Shown: positions 1 through 11,900 of the stretch, piece after piece
Layout of the letters: every line of letters begins with the position of its first letter
Position numbering within the stretch: the first letter of the stretch is position 1
NCBI GenBank assembly: GCA_019135895.1
Contig: JAGVVH010000304.1
Coordinates: forward strand, 1-39,717
Direction of reading: 5' to 3'
DNA: 39,717 nt
DNA from: Bacteroidota bacterium
GTDB lineage: Bacteria > Bacteroidota > Bacteroidia > Bacteroidales > WCHB1-69
Notes under the pieces: generated by a model
Seen by the model: only the letters and a program-made list of their open reading frames with translations
What the model was told of the DNA's origin: nothing
Databases searched by the model: none
Position numbers and translations under genes: made by a program

Positions 1-2
1 TT

Positions 3-533
3 CCTCAAATTGAAGTTACTTTTGATATTGATTCCAATGGTATTTTGAATGTAACTGCACGCGACAAAGCCACCGGTAAAGAACAAAAAATCCGTATTGA
101 AGCCTCTTCCGGTCTTTCTGATGCTGAAATCCAAAAAATGAAAAGTGAAGCAGAAGCCAATGCAGAAGCTGATAAAAAAGCAAAAGAAGAAGTTGACAAG
201 TTAAACACTGCTGATTCTTTGGTATTTAATACTGAAAAACAACTTAAGGAGTTCGGTGATAAAATCCCTGCTGATAAAAAAGCAGCTATTGAAAATGCTA
301 AAGACAAACTTCGCGAAGCTCATAACAACAAGGATTTCAACGGAATTGATACTTATACTGCTGAATTGCAGTCGGCATGGCAGGATGCATCAAAAGAGAT
401 GTACAATGCAGGCAATGCACAGCCAAATTCAGAACAGGATTTCTCCAATCAAGCAGGCCAAACAAATGAAGCACAATCTGGCGAAAACAAGGATGACAAT
501 GTAAAAGATGTTGATTTTGAAGAAGTTAAGTAA
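3..533 (+). CDS. dnaK: DnaK (Hsp70) chaperone, C-terminal part; 5' end outside the window
   Basis: This is the last 176 residues of DnaK, the ATP-driven cytoplasmic chaperone that works with DnaJ and GrpE. The open frame runs in from the window edge, so no start codon is visible. It begins in the end of the beta-sandwich substrate-binding domain (IEVTFDID, then [17 protein letters not shown], hallmark residues of the family). It continues through the helical lid, which is rich in Ala, Glu and Lys, and a disordered Gln/Asn/Ser tail. The end, DVDFEEVK, matches the usual acidic DnaK terminus. The ATPase domain must lie upstream of base 1. A strong hairpin terminator follows about 30 bp downstream, so dnaK ends its transcription unit here. 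Identification is essentially certain; only completeness is unknown. Confidence 0.97.
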   Translation, partial: PQIEVTFDIDSNGILNVTARDKATGKEQKIRIEASSGLSDAEIQKMKSEAEANAEADKKAKEEVDKLNTADSLVFNTEKQLKEFGDKIPADKKAAIENAKDKLREAHNNKDFNGIDTYTAELQSAWQDASKEMYNAGNAQPNSEQDFSNQAGQTNEAQSGENKDDNVKDVDFEEVK

Positions 534-560
534 AGATCGGATTTAAATAATATATAACTA

Positions 561-594
561 AAAAAGTGTAACTCGTTGGGTTACACTTTTTTTT
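561..594 (+). terminator. Rho-independent terminator of dnaK
   Basis: A 12-base arm AAAAAGTGTAAC (561-572) pairs with GTTACACTTTTT (580-591) across a 7-base loop and runs into a T tract. It lies 28 bp after the dnaK stop codon. Confidence 0.9.
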
Positions 595-692
595 ATTAGT
601 TTTATAGTTAATCAATAGAAGGTTATGACCAAGATTACTATAATAAGTACAATTAAAATATTAACAGCATTTTTCTTGTAGATTTCAGAATG

Positions 693-1502
693 CTATTTTC
701 CTTGAATAAATTCGTTTAATTCACGCTTACTGTTAGAAAATTCCAAAACATTGTTTACGATATAATACTTTTGTTTGTCATAACAAAAATCATAGGCATA
801 TTTCAGAAATTCCAATTTAGTATTTTCAAAATCAAAAAGTTGAGCAATTTCAGCAATTTGGGCTGAAGTCATCAGTTCAGAAGCAACGGCTTGTTTTGCA
901 ATAACAAGACGGGTATCATTAAAATCTTCATTTTGAATGGTCATCTTTAAACGCATAAAATCTTCTGAAGAAAATGTTTGCGGAAAAGGAGCAGGAGCGG
1001 GATTTATAACAACAACCTGAGGATTTTGGTGATAATCAGGATAATTCGGACTTTGAGGGTTGTGTGGATTGTTCCCGTGTTTGTGACGAGGTGGCCGCAT
1101 ATCTTGTCGATCTTGTTCATATCGGTTTATAAAGTCTGTTGTCATTTGATTGAATGCGATAGTTGTGAAAATGGCAGCCTGCAGATCGTAATTAACCGAT
1201 TCAAGACTAATTCTTCCTTCTCGCGGTGAGTATTGAAGAAGATAATTATTATTACCGGGATGAATACGCAAACTAGACGACATTTCACTATATTGCTTAT
1301 TATTAAGGATAATTTTAATTTGATAATCTCCAGGGTTTAATCCGGAAATATTAATAGATTCTGTTTGTGAATTGTTTTGGATAGCATCGTTAATATAAAT
1401 CCAAAACTGCTCATGATGAACACTTGAGACTGTTAAAGATGCTTGAGCCCATGCAAAAGAAGCGAAGAAGATCGCAAGCAATAAAAGAAAAAATCTTTTC
1501 AT
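693..1502 (-). CDS. Secreted DUF4476-domain protein, function unknown
   Basis: A 269-residue protein with a clear Sec signal peptide (MKRFFLLLLAIFFASFAWAQ, probable cleavage after Ala19), so it should be exported to the periplasm or beyond. Residues about 20-95 look like a small beta domain. Residues about 140-170 are a Pro/His/Asn-rich linker. Residues about 175-265 match the helical DUF4476 domain common in Bacteroidetes (SSEDFMRLKMTI, then AQIAEIAQLFDFE and LEFLKYAYDFCYDKQKY). No enzymatic motif is visible. The start is supported by a TATTTTTG box about 32 bp upstream. It is the downstream neighbour of dusB but has its own promoter. Reading past its TAG stop would add a hydrophobic segment (see findings). 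The domain call is from family recall; function is not known. Confidence 0.8.
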   Translation of the reverse strand: MKRFFLLLLAIFFASFAWAQASLTVSSVHHEQFWIYINDAIQNNSQTESINISGLNPGDYQIKIILNNKQYSEMSSSLRIHPGNNNYLLQYSPREGRISLESVNYDLQAAIFTTIAFNQMTTDFINRYEQDRQDMRPPRHKHGNNPHNPQSPNYPDYHQNPQVVVINPAPAPFPQTFSSEDFMRLKMTIQNEDFNDTRLVIAKQAVASELMTSAQIAEIAQLFDFENTKLEFLKYAYDFCYDKQKYYIVNNVLEFSNSKRELNEFIQGK

Positions 1503-1533
1503 AAATTAAAATTATTATAGTTAATATTAATTA

Positions 1534-1541
1534 CAAAAATA
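1534..1541 (-). promoter_or_regulatory. Bacteroidetes -7 promoter box for the DUF4476 gene
   Basis: On the minus strand the bases read TATTTTTG, a full match to TAnnTTTG, about 32 bp before the ATG at 1502. I see no convincing -33 TTG element. Confidence 0.55.
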
Positions 1542-1580
1542 ATATTTTTTTATTACCTGCAAAAATTGTGTAATACAGAA

Positions 1581-1688
1581 TTATGACTGATTGAACAACT
1601 GCCCATGTCGATGAGATAACATTTTTAGTTCTCTGTGGTACTCAATAGAAAGTTTTTCCCAAATAAAAAACCAAATCTTCATTATCAT
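1581..1688 (-). CDS. Possible 35-residue small protein downstream of dusB
   Basis: A short ORF begins 14 bp after the dusB stop and could be translated from the same mRNA. The peptide starts MIMKIWFFIWEKLS and ends with a basic, His-rich part (HRELKMLSHRHGQ). It is aromatic at the N terminus and charged after that. I do not recognise it. Length alone gives no coding support, so it may be chance. Its position in a dusB transcript and unusual Trp/His content are the only reasons to list it. Confidence 0.2.
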   Translation of the reverse strand: MIMKIWFFIWEKLSIEYHRELKMLSHRHGQLFNQS

Positions 1689-1702
1689 AAAAGCTTTTTC
1701 AG

Positions 1703-2662
1703 CTATTTCAACAAAATAGATTCACATTCTTGAATGGTTTGTGCCTGCATCAATTGTATCTTTTTTTCCTTAAAATTTGGAATACTTTTAAAATAACCTG
1801 CATAATGTCGACGAATTTCAAGAGCGGCTACTCTTTCATTTTTCCATTCTGCCAAAAGACGAAGATGTCTCAGACAAAGTGCTACTCTTTCTTCATAAGA
1901 AGGAAGGCTAAAACTCTGATTATCAAATAAAGATTTTATTTCAGAAAAGATCCAGGGATTTCCAATCGATGCACGTCCGACCATAATGGCATCAACACCA
2001 TATAATTTTTTAAATTCCAACGCTTTAGTCCCGGAATCAATATCTCCGTTTCCAATGATGGGAATATACATTCTGGGATTATTTTTAACTTCCCCAATCA
2101 ATGTCCAGTCCGCTTTTCCACCATATAGTTGTGAACGGGTTCTTCCGTGAATAGTCAGTGCCTGAATCCCAATATCTTGCAATTTTTCAGCAACGCTTAC
2201 AATCGGTTTATCATTTTCATCCCATCCAAGACGGGTTTTTACCGTTACCGGAATATTGACGCATTCAACTACTGCCTTTGAAAGTTTTATCATTTTGGGA
2301 ATATCTCTCAGGATTGCTGAACCAGCTCCTTTAGAAACAATTTTTTTAACAGGACAACCCCAATTGATATCAATAAAATCCGGATTTGCACACGCTGCAA
2401 CCTCAGCAGCCTTTGAAAGAGAAATTTCATCTTGTCCGAAAATTTGGACACCGAAAGGACGTTCTTTCTCCTCAAATGCAAGCTTTTTTAAACTTTTAGC
2501 AGCATCCCTGATGAGGGCATCCGAAGAAATAAATTCGGTAATTACAAAATCAGCTCCAAATTCTTTACAAATGATTCTAAAAGGAGAACTGGTAACATCT
2601 TCCATTGGAGCAAGAAATGTAGGGAAAGTATATTGGGAAAGTAATTCGGAAAAAGAAGACAT
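1703..2662 (-). CDS. dusB: tRNA-dihydrouridine synthase, DusB type
   Basis: A 319-residue FMN-dependent enzyme that reduces specific uridines in tRNA to dihydrouridine with NADPH. Family signatures occur in order along the TIM barrel: APMEDVTSSPFR near residue 18; DINWGCPVKK with the catalytic Cys at 103; VTVKTRLGW near 140; LTIHGRTRSQLY with the FMN-site His/Arg near 170; IPIIGNGDI near 200; and MVGRASIGNPWIF near 227 for phosphate binding. A helical tRNA-binding domain follows. The length is normal for DusB. The gene has its own TATTTTTG box about 20 bp upstream of the ATG, pointing away from the giant gene. DusB is the best subfamily fit, since DusA and DusC have different signatures. Confidence 0.93.
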   Translation of the reverse strand: MSSFSELLSQYTFPTFLAPMEDVTSSPFRIICKEFGADFVITEFISSDALIRDAAKSLKKLAFEEKERPFGVQIFGQDEISLSKAAEVAACANPDFIDINWGCPVKKIVSKGAGSAILRDIPKMIKLSKAVVECVNIPVTVKTRLGWDENDKPIVSVAEKLQDIGIQALTIHGRTRSQLYGGKADWTLIGEVKNNPRMYIPIIGNGDIDSGTKALEFKKLYGVDAIMVGRASIGNPWIFSEIKSLFDNQSFSLPSYEERVALCLRHLRLLAEWKNERVAALEIRRHYAGYFKSIPNFKEKKIQLMQAQTIQECESILLK

Positions 2663-2682
2663 AAAGTAATTAATTAATCTTG

Positions 2683-2690
2683 CAAAAATA
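2683..2690 (-). promoter_or_regulatory. -7 promoter box for dusB
   Basis: The minus strand reads TATTTTTG about 20 bp upstream of the dusB ATG, giving a short leader. It fits the Bacteroidetes consensus TAnnTTTG. Confidence 0.55.
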
Positions 2691-2782
2691 ACGCATTTAT
2701 TCTAACAATATATTGTCACTAATTATTTTATAATAAAACAAAACCCTGATTAAGAAATAAATATATGAAGGAACAAAAATAA

Positions 2783-2790
2783 TATTTTTG
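2783..2790 (+). promoter_or_regulatory. Distal candidate -7 box of the giant surface-protein gene
   Basis: TATTTTTG occurs 159 bp before the giant gene's ATG. It is one of two full matches to TAnnTTTG in this 287-bp AT-rich gap and would produce a leader of about 150 nt. No operator-like dyad was evident in the gap. Confidence 0.35.
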
Positions 2791-2860
2791 CGTCGATATA
2801 ATTATTTATAATATTAAAGATTAAAATATGAAAATAGAATCGATAATTAAAAAAAAATCC

Positions 2861-2868
2861 TATTTTTG
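2861..2868 (+). promoter_or_regulatory. Proximal candidate -7 box of the giant surface-protein gene
   Basis: TATTTTTG followed by CAAG, 81 bp before the ATG at 2950. It follows an A-rich tract. It is the more likely main promoter for the 9.7-kb gene because it is closer and has the typical flanking GCA. Confidence 0.5.
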
Positions 2869-2949
2869 CAAGATTATTTTTAAAAATAAAAAATATCACA
2901 ACCCAAAATCAATAGTAAAATCAAGATAAATCATCAATAATAGCTTAAA

Positions 2950-5900
2950 ATGAAAAAATTATTATTCCTTCTTGCAGTATTAGTAGTTCCTTTTATGATT
3001 GTTGCACAACCAATGGATACTTTAACTACCTATTTTGAAGATTTCGACACTGCTCCATATAAGGTTACTATTTCAACTTCTATCAATCCTCCTGCACCTG
3101 ACTGGACTCCTTCCACCACTTTATACAGATCTTCTCCTCAATCAATCCACTCACCTGTTGATGTTAATGGAAATATTACTTCTATTTTCACTGATACTAT
3201 TAGAGTAAGAAGAGATTTAAATCATACTTATGTCTATTTGATGTTTGATCAAATATGTAAGGTTAACAATTTGGATGAAGCATACATTGACTATCGTATT
3301 TCAACCGGAACTACCCCCAGTGGAAACCTTACCTGGTCGTCATGGACACAGATTCAATTTACTCCTACTTCCTCTTTTTATTATGGAGGTGCTACCAATA
3401 TTGTTGGTGGAAAATTTACCGATCAAGCATACACCATATGGAATAGTGCCAACATGTCAGCTACTCCGACTCAAGCTTGGTGGAAACACGAATTGTTTGA
3501 TATCAGTCAGTTTGTTGTGGGAACTTCCAATACTCATTTTCAAATTAGATTCAGAATGAGAAAAACCTCTCCCCAAGGTTCGGGTACTGAAAACTGCGCA
3601 GGATGGTTCATTGACAATGTTCGCTTCTTGTCGTCACTTACAGAAATTATTCCTTGCTCTATTACTCTTCAGGCTCCCATATATGTCAATAGAACAAATA
3701 CCAGTTTGAATAATATCGGACCCTTCACAGTAAAAGCAAAAATCAGTGATAATGATACCGTTAATACAAATATTACCACTTTTAACTACGAAGTAAACAG
3801 TGGTCCTCTTACTCCAGTCGCCAACACCATCACGAGCAATACTTATGCTTCCGGCAACAATAATGTTTTATTTCAATGGACAATTCCATCACAGTGTTAT
3901 GAAGATGTTATTACTTATCATATTTATTCTGAAGATACCCACGGATTCAAATGCAGAATTGACACCACTTTTATTCCCCATCATAATTATACCAACCTTG
4001 GAAATAATGACGGCAAACTTGTCCGATTTTATGGATGGCCGTACGCACTTATTACCGGGCAGTCTCAAACTGTCAGTCTGACTTTGCAAAACAAGTCTGA
4101 CCATAACATCAATAACAATTACATGACATCCTTGCAGATAGGATGGAGTGTTAATGGAAACATACAAACTCCGTATACTTGGACCGGATCTTTATGTTTA
4201 GATGACTCCGCTCAAGTTACCATCGGCTCCTTTATTCCTGTCCGCGGATTCAATTGTGTTGAAGCTTGGATTATCACCAGAAACGGAGCTGTAGATGACA
4301 GACATGCGAATGACACTTTAAGCGATCCTGCTTTAGATGGATATTGCGGTTATGCATGTGACAGCATTATGGGAGGAGTTTATACTTTAGGACGTTCTTA
4401 TGCTGATTTTCCGACACTTGCGGATTTAAAGGACAAGTTATTTTATTGTGGAGTTGACGGACCAATCACCATCAATATCTATCCCGGAACATATGCAAAT
4501 TTTAATTTTACTCAAACCGATGTTTTTGTTGGTCAATCTGCAATTAATTCTATTACTTTCCAATCTCTTTCAGGTAATGCCGCAGACGTAATCCTTGTTG
4601 ACAGCAATAGCACTGCGACAGGTGCTGTTACTTTTAATAAAACTGCTTATTATAATTTTAACAATCTTACCATTCAGGGAAAAACCGGGTCAAATTACTC
4701 TAGGGGGGTTTATTTTTCCAATATCGGATCTTCAAATATTACTATTTCAAATTGTATTATAAATATTGAGCCAACAACAGCCATTACGAATAACTTTTCC
4801 GGAATATGCAGGTCTGCTGCTCCATCAACCAGGTCTGACAGTACTATAAATATTATTAATAATACCATAAACGGAGGTGCTTTTGGGATATACTACTATG
4901 GATCTACTTCATTTAAAAATATTATTAATAACATTTCCGGAAACACTATAAACACCTCTTATAAAGGTATTTACACCTATTATTGTAATATTGATTCTAT
5001 TTCAAATAACACTGTGGTTCAATCCTCTTCAAGCAACCAAGCTTATATGGGGTTGCATATAGAACGTGCTGAAAGAGTAAAGGATATTTCAAAAAATAAA
5101 ATTAATTCACCTGTCAATATCGGAATTGGACTGTATTTAAACTATGTTTTGGGTCAAACCGGTAATAATGTTCTCGTTTCCAACAATGAAATAAGAGGAA
5201 AAGCGACTTCAGACAACGTTTATGGCATTGAATTATTGAATTCTAATTATATTGACTTCATCCACAATTCATCAAGACTATATTCAATCACTCCACTTGG
5301 GGTTACTTCTTCCATCTTCCTTCAAAGTGGCAACACTGTTAATCTACTAAATAATATTTTTATTAATGAATGTATTTCTTCGACAAATTTGAATTATCCA
5401 ATCTATATTCAAAATTTACCTACTAATTTCACATCAGATTACAATGACTATTATTCAAGTGGCTCCTTTATAGGATTTTATACTGTTCCCAGATCTACTT
5501 TACCAGAATGGATAACTGCTTTGGGGCGTGACACAAATTCAATTTCTTTTTCACCTGTCTTAATAGATCCTTCTATTAGCCTTGAGCCATTATCATACAA
5601 TCATTTGGAATGTTTGGTAAGTCCCAGAGTCAGTACAGATATTAGAAATTTTGCACGAAATGGCGAAATCACCTATTTAGGTGCCTATTCAATTCCCGTT
5701 CCATCACCTAACTTGACTATTACTTCTTTAATTTCACCTCCTTCTCCTGAATTACTTTTATGTCCCGAAGATCATTATCCCATTACGGTAAGAATAACTA
5801 ATGTTGGAGGATCAACTATAAACTTTGCGAATACTAATGCTACAGTTCGCACAATTGCTTCCGGAGGGCTGACCTTAAACCAGGCATATACCGTTAATAC

Positions 5901-8900
5901 AGGTATTTTAGCCCCTCTGCATTCTGCTGATATCACTATCATTCCTTCTTTGGCCATCCCTTCAAATGTTAACATTGATTTCACTTTTATCGTTTCCATC
6001 AATGGGGATACTGTTAACAGCAACGACACTTTGCGAAGAAATTATAAACTTGAAGTCATTTCTCCTGATTATGAAGAAGTTTTTTCCAACAATCCTTTAA
6101 CTCCAATATGGAGATTTGAACAAGTTGCCGGTGCAGGTAACTGGACAGTACAGGCAGGAGAAGGAATAGCTCCGGTTATTGCTCCAGTATATGGAACCGG
6201 AAGACTCTTTTTCAATTCTCGCTCATTCTCAAATACTACGATATCTCGCGCCATCATGCCAACAATAGATTTGTCAAGCTCTATTAACCCTACTTTAGAA
6301 TTTTGGTTTGCCCATGACAACGGATATTCTTCATCAACTTATACAACTTTGGAAGGTGTTACAGTTAAAATTTCTACAGATGGCGGATTAATCTATAATG
6401 ATTTGATTCCTCAAGGTCAAACCACAGCTCTTATTAAACGTTACAATTCAGCTTATACTACTCCTGGTTGGGCAAAATATACTATTGACCTTTCTAATTA
6501 TGAAACAGACAGTTGTGTATTTATTGCCTTTGAAGCACGTTCCAGAAATGGAAATAATATCAATATTGATCGTGTAGTTCTTAAAAATGTTTATGATAAC
6601 GACCTTTCCGTTACCGACATATATTGTCTTGGTGCAATCCCAACTCAAGACAGTATTTCGCAAGAAATTAAAGCACGGATTATAAATGAAGGAGCTCAAG
6701 GGCAGCTCAACAAGCAAGTTACTCTTACAATCTCAGGAGCAAATACTTACACTGAAACCATCATAATTCCAAACCTTCCTTATCAAGGAAGTGCTTTGGT
6801 AACTTTCCATGGAACTCAATTATTAAATAACGGCATCAATAATGTTCATGTTGAGGTTCAGTCAGACCAAAACAACATCAATAATGCAGGCAATCGATAT
6901 ATGGGAACTTTCAATCATAATGTTGCCTATTCTGATACTTCTTCTGTAAATTCTTTTACCGGTAGTTCTACTTCTATTAAAGTTGTAAATCGTTATAAAG
7001 TTGCTGAAGAATTAATTGTTAAAGCAGTCACATTCTATCCTGTTAATGCTTCTGATGCTGTTGGGAAACGAGTTTTAGCATTTGTTTCAAATGCTTCCGG
7101 TGCTATTCTTACTACTAGTGATACTATTACGCTGACTTCTGACATGATTAACACTTGGCAAGAAATACCAATTAATGATTTTGCTTTAACAAATCTATCA
7201 GATTGGATTTTTGTGGGAATAGAGATGATTGATCCGGGTTATTATATCGGGACACAGTTAGAAGCTCCAATTAGAGATTCAGCTTTCTATTTTCTGAATG
7301 GTACTACATATGATCCTCAAACCAGAGGAAAATTCATGATTGGTGCTGTTGTTGCTCAACCTATTCTAAACGAATTGGCAATTTTGTCATTGGTATCTCC
7401 TATTACAAATTGCGACCTTGGTCATGAGAACATCACTGTTAATATCACAAACAACGGTCCCCGACCGATTATACCTGGAACTGTTTTCCACTATACTATT
7501 GATGGTGCCCCAACTGTAACAGAAACACTTAATGATACAGTACTTAGCCACGAAACAAGAAATTTTATCTTTCAGACTGATTTCGATTTTACTAATAATC
7601 TTGTTGGAATTGATTCAACATATTCTATTTGTGTTTGGATTGATTCACTCCCAACAGACTATATTAATTTTAATGACTCTCTTTGCCTTGATATCGTTTC
7701 ATTGGGCAAATCAAATACTCCAATTGTTACAGATACGGTATATGTTAATTTTCATAACTCAACTACCCTAACTGCTACTCTTCCCTCTTCAATTCCTCAA
7801 GGAGTATTGACTTGGTTCAGCAATACCGGATTTGAATCCTGGCAATACTTGTACCAAGGCAACTCTTATACAACACCCCTTATTTTCTTTGACACTACTT
7901 ATTATGTAAATGCTGCTCCAGGTTACATTTATACAAATACAGTTGGAACCGGAACTTTGACAGGCACCCATCCTTTGGTTTTCAATCAGGGTTATTCACG
8001 TGGAAGGATTCTATACACTCAATCAGAAATCGGAAGCTATGGAAGCATTAATAAAATATCGATTGACGTTGCTACTGTTGCCGGCGGTGCTCTCGGAATC
8101 CCAATAAAGATTTACATTAAACAAACAGATTTAGCAACTTTGCCTAATAATGCTCCTTTTGACTGGGATGCCGAACTTTCAGGTGCTCAACTTATTTTTG
8201 ACAGCCAGTATTACTTTAATACAACCGGTTGGTTTGATATAGATTTCTCTACGCCTTTCGAATACACTTCAGGAAATATCCTTATCTTAACTGAAACAAA
8301 CTGTGGTGGAACAAACTGCGGGACTTCTGTATCAGGATCTACAACATATCCTTCATTTAAAACTACTACAGTTCCGGCCGGATATGTCCAATATAAATCA
8401 GGTAATAGCGATATTTTTACTGGCACTTATTCTACAAATACACGTAGGTGGAATATGAAGTTTAATATTCCTGTCCTTACTTGTCCCAGTGAAAAAGTTC
8501 CAATTTATATTCATGTTCCAAACATGCCGAATTATGATGTTAAAACCGTTGAATTAGTATATCCTTATACCTCCTGTACTCTTGGACAAGAATATATTCA
8601 GGTTAAACTTAAAAATATAATTAATAATACTATTCCATCCGGAAAAATAATGATTAAAGCTACTTTTAACGGATCAACCATAACACATATTGTTTCTGAA
8701 ACTTTCCTTCCTGAAGAAACTAAGACCATTACTTTTACCACTCCTTTTGATTTTACAGCTTCAAACGCTGCAATTACTTTCAACTATGTAATATCAACTG
8801 ATTTAATTGGAGAAACAACCGTTTACCGTGGAAATGATACCATTAGAAGTTCTTTCATTTCAACTCAAACTGATGCAGTTCCTGATGTTATTAATTATAC

Positions 8901-11900
8901 CGGGAATTTCACACTACCTTTTACTGTCAGACCCGATTTGACTCACACAATTTTCTATTTTTATGATTCTGATACTGCTTCAACTTATTTCTATTCAGGA
9001 TTATCTTACACAACTCCACCATTATATGATACCTTAACTTTATGGGTTTCTGCGAGAAGTAACCATACTGCCTCAACTTGTGAAACTGAACGTATTCAAG
9101 TCAATATCAACGTTTTTGTTCCTGATTTCGATCTTGCTACAAATCAACTTGTTTCGCCTGTAAGTTATGAATGTGGACTCATGAACGAAAATATTATCAC
9201 CACTATTGGAAATACAATGGATACGGTTATTCCGGGTAATACTTTTATTTTAAAGGCCAAGTTTACAGGGACTACCAACAGATATGTTGAAGACACTATA
9301 AGTCAGGCTATTGCACAATATGACACCTTGGATTACACTTTTATTAATCCGGTAATATTAGGTTCAACAACACTTAACAACATTTATAACTATTTAATTT
9401 ATACTGATCCGGTTAATCCTTTACTTGGGGTATATCATGGAAATGATACTATCAGAGGAGAACTAAAAGTACCTGCAACACCTCTTGCTCCTCCTGCAAT
9501 AGTACAAAGTGCCACATACGGAGTTCCTAAATTGATTACTCCTACTACAGCTGCTCCTCTTAACTACTTCTATTTTTACAATCAGCAAACCGGTGGAACA
9601 CTTTTGGGAGAAGGCGTAAATTATTTAACATCCAATATTTACTCAAATCCTACAACCTATTACTATAGCGGAAGAATTAGTGAACCTGACTTTGCCACCG
9701 ACATCACATTAGGACAAGGGACACAAACTACTACTTTGCCTTTTAACTTCACTAATGGACAATCTGTTGGTGTAATTTTATATACCAACCAAGAACTGGG
9801 CGGATATCCCGGAACTATTGATACAGTTTCTATTTATGTTTCCAGTGAAGCTTTAGGTGAAATTCCTGTCAAATTTTACTTAAAAAATGATACACGTACA
9901 GCATTAACTGGAGGAAACTATAATTGGAGTACTTTTACTACAGGAGCTCAACTCATTTTTGACGGAATTACAAATTTCAATGAACCCGGTTGGTTTAAAA
10001 TTCCAATTCCGGGAGGATTTGATTATTCTGGCGAAAGCTTATTATTATTAACATATCACGATTGTGGGTCACAAACTTGCCTTGCTTCCGGAGTTAACCC
10101 ATTGCCAAGTTTCAGATACACTTCTACCTCACCTTCCTATAAAGTAATATACAAAGCAGACAATGCTCCAATTACTACGGCTTCATTTACTACTACCTAT
10201 TTCCGATTGAACACTAAGTTTTACATTAATTATGCATGTGAATCACCAAGATCAAGCATAACTCTAAACACTTCGGTTCCTGCCAGGGATCTTGAAGTTG
10301 CGAATATTATTACTCCTGTTACTCCAAATAACAATTACACTGCTGCAGAAAGTGTTTCTGTCAGAATTATCAATCATGGAACCACTTCCGCATCCGGATT
10401 TACTTTAGGCTACTTTTTGGAAGGAAATGCCCCGGTTGAGCAAACATTCACTACTACTATTGCATCAGGAGCTAATGCCACCTGTACATTTACTACTCCT
10501 ATTGACTTAAGCGACATCTATTTCCCAACAGATTTTCATGTATATGTTAGATATACTAATGACAACTTCAACACTAATGATACTGCTGTGATTGCTGTTC
10601 AAAAACCTAATCCTTGCATTTCAAGGGCAATCAATCAGACCGGTGCTGATATTTCTAACTTTACTTTTGCAGGGATAAATAATGGCCCCGGAACTCCTAT
10701 ATTCAGTTATAACCATTCACCAAATGATAGTCGTTACACTGATTATAGCCAACTTGTTTCTCCTGCATTTGTAGTTCAAGGACAATTTTATCCTTTCTCA
10801 GTAACCAATTCATTCTCTGCAACTACGGGAACTGTTCTTTATAAATATGTATATATTGATTTTAACAGAGACAATGTCTTTTCGGCTGATGAAAGGGTAT
10901 TTTATACACCATCTCCTATCTCGGCTCCAACTCCTGCTAATCCTTCAAATGCTACAACACCAGGCATTATTACAATTCCTTCAAATGCCACATTAGGTAT
11001 TACAAGGCTCAGAGTTATCTGCACACAAACAGCTGTATCAGATCCATGTACAACATACGGATACGGAGAAACAGAAGATTATTCCGTTTTGATTTCTCCA
11101 CCATTTGAAAACGACCTTGGGTTAGTAACAGTTACTCATCCTGTTGGGGACATCTGTTCTGATAATGCAGGTAAAATTAAAGTGGTTGTTAAAAATTACG
11201 GTTCTAATCCACAAATATTCAGTACAGCAAATTCTTTGACAGTTTCAGCAACTGTTACCGGAATTATTCCGGGTATTTATTCAAAGACTATCACAAATGG
11301 GGCAATCGGTTCAGGAGCTACAATGGATATTATTATTGACAATGTCAATTACAGCCAAATAGGAACTTATAATGTCACCCCTCAAATTATTTATGCATTA
11401 GATGAATATAACATTAATGATGCTGCTTCATCAGTTGGTATTGTAAGTAGCACCAACATAACTTATATTCCTGTATCAGAAAATTTTGAAGCTTTTTCCC
11501 TTGGAACTATTCCGGCAAGCAGTTTCTGGAATGCTGCTTTTACTGCATCCAACTTTAAATGGGATATTAATGAAGGCCAAACTGGCAATTACCCAAGTGC
11601 AGGACCTTTACATGACCATACTATTGGAGAGCCAATAATGGGATTCCCAGAAGGGAAATATGCTGTTGTTGAAGGGACATCAAGTATTGGAACAGCTCCT
11701 GTTACCACTCTCACTTCAGGATGTATTAATCTTCATTATGAATTGGGTTATCCCAAACGAATAAACTATTGGGAAAATATTTTCTCAAACAGTGCAAATT
11801 CAAGAATTAAATTATTAATGCAAGTTGGTTCAGGAGAATATTTTGTTACTATTGACTCTCTTATCAACAGAACTCAAACCTCATCTACTCAACCATGGCT

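Noticed and set aside
5..307. 100-residue ORF on the minus strand opposite dnaK
   Set aside because: It lies entirely antisense to the clearly coding dnaK frame and has Ser/Leu/Phe-rich shadow composition with no family match.
2256..2669. 137-residue plus-strand ORF opposite dusB
   Set aside because: It is antisense to all the conserved motifs of DusB and runs across the dusB start. It looks like a shadow frame.
2828..2929. 33-codon ORF ahead of the giant gene
   Set aside because: It is Lys/Ile-rich low-complexity sequence and contains the best promoter box of the giant gene, so it is unlikely to be translated.
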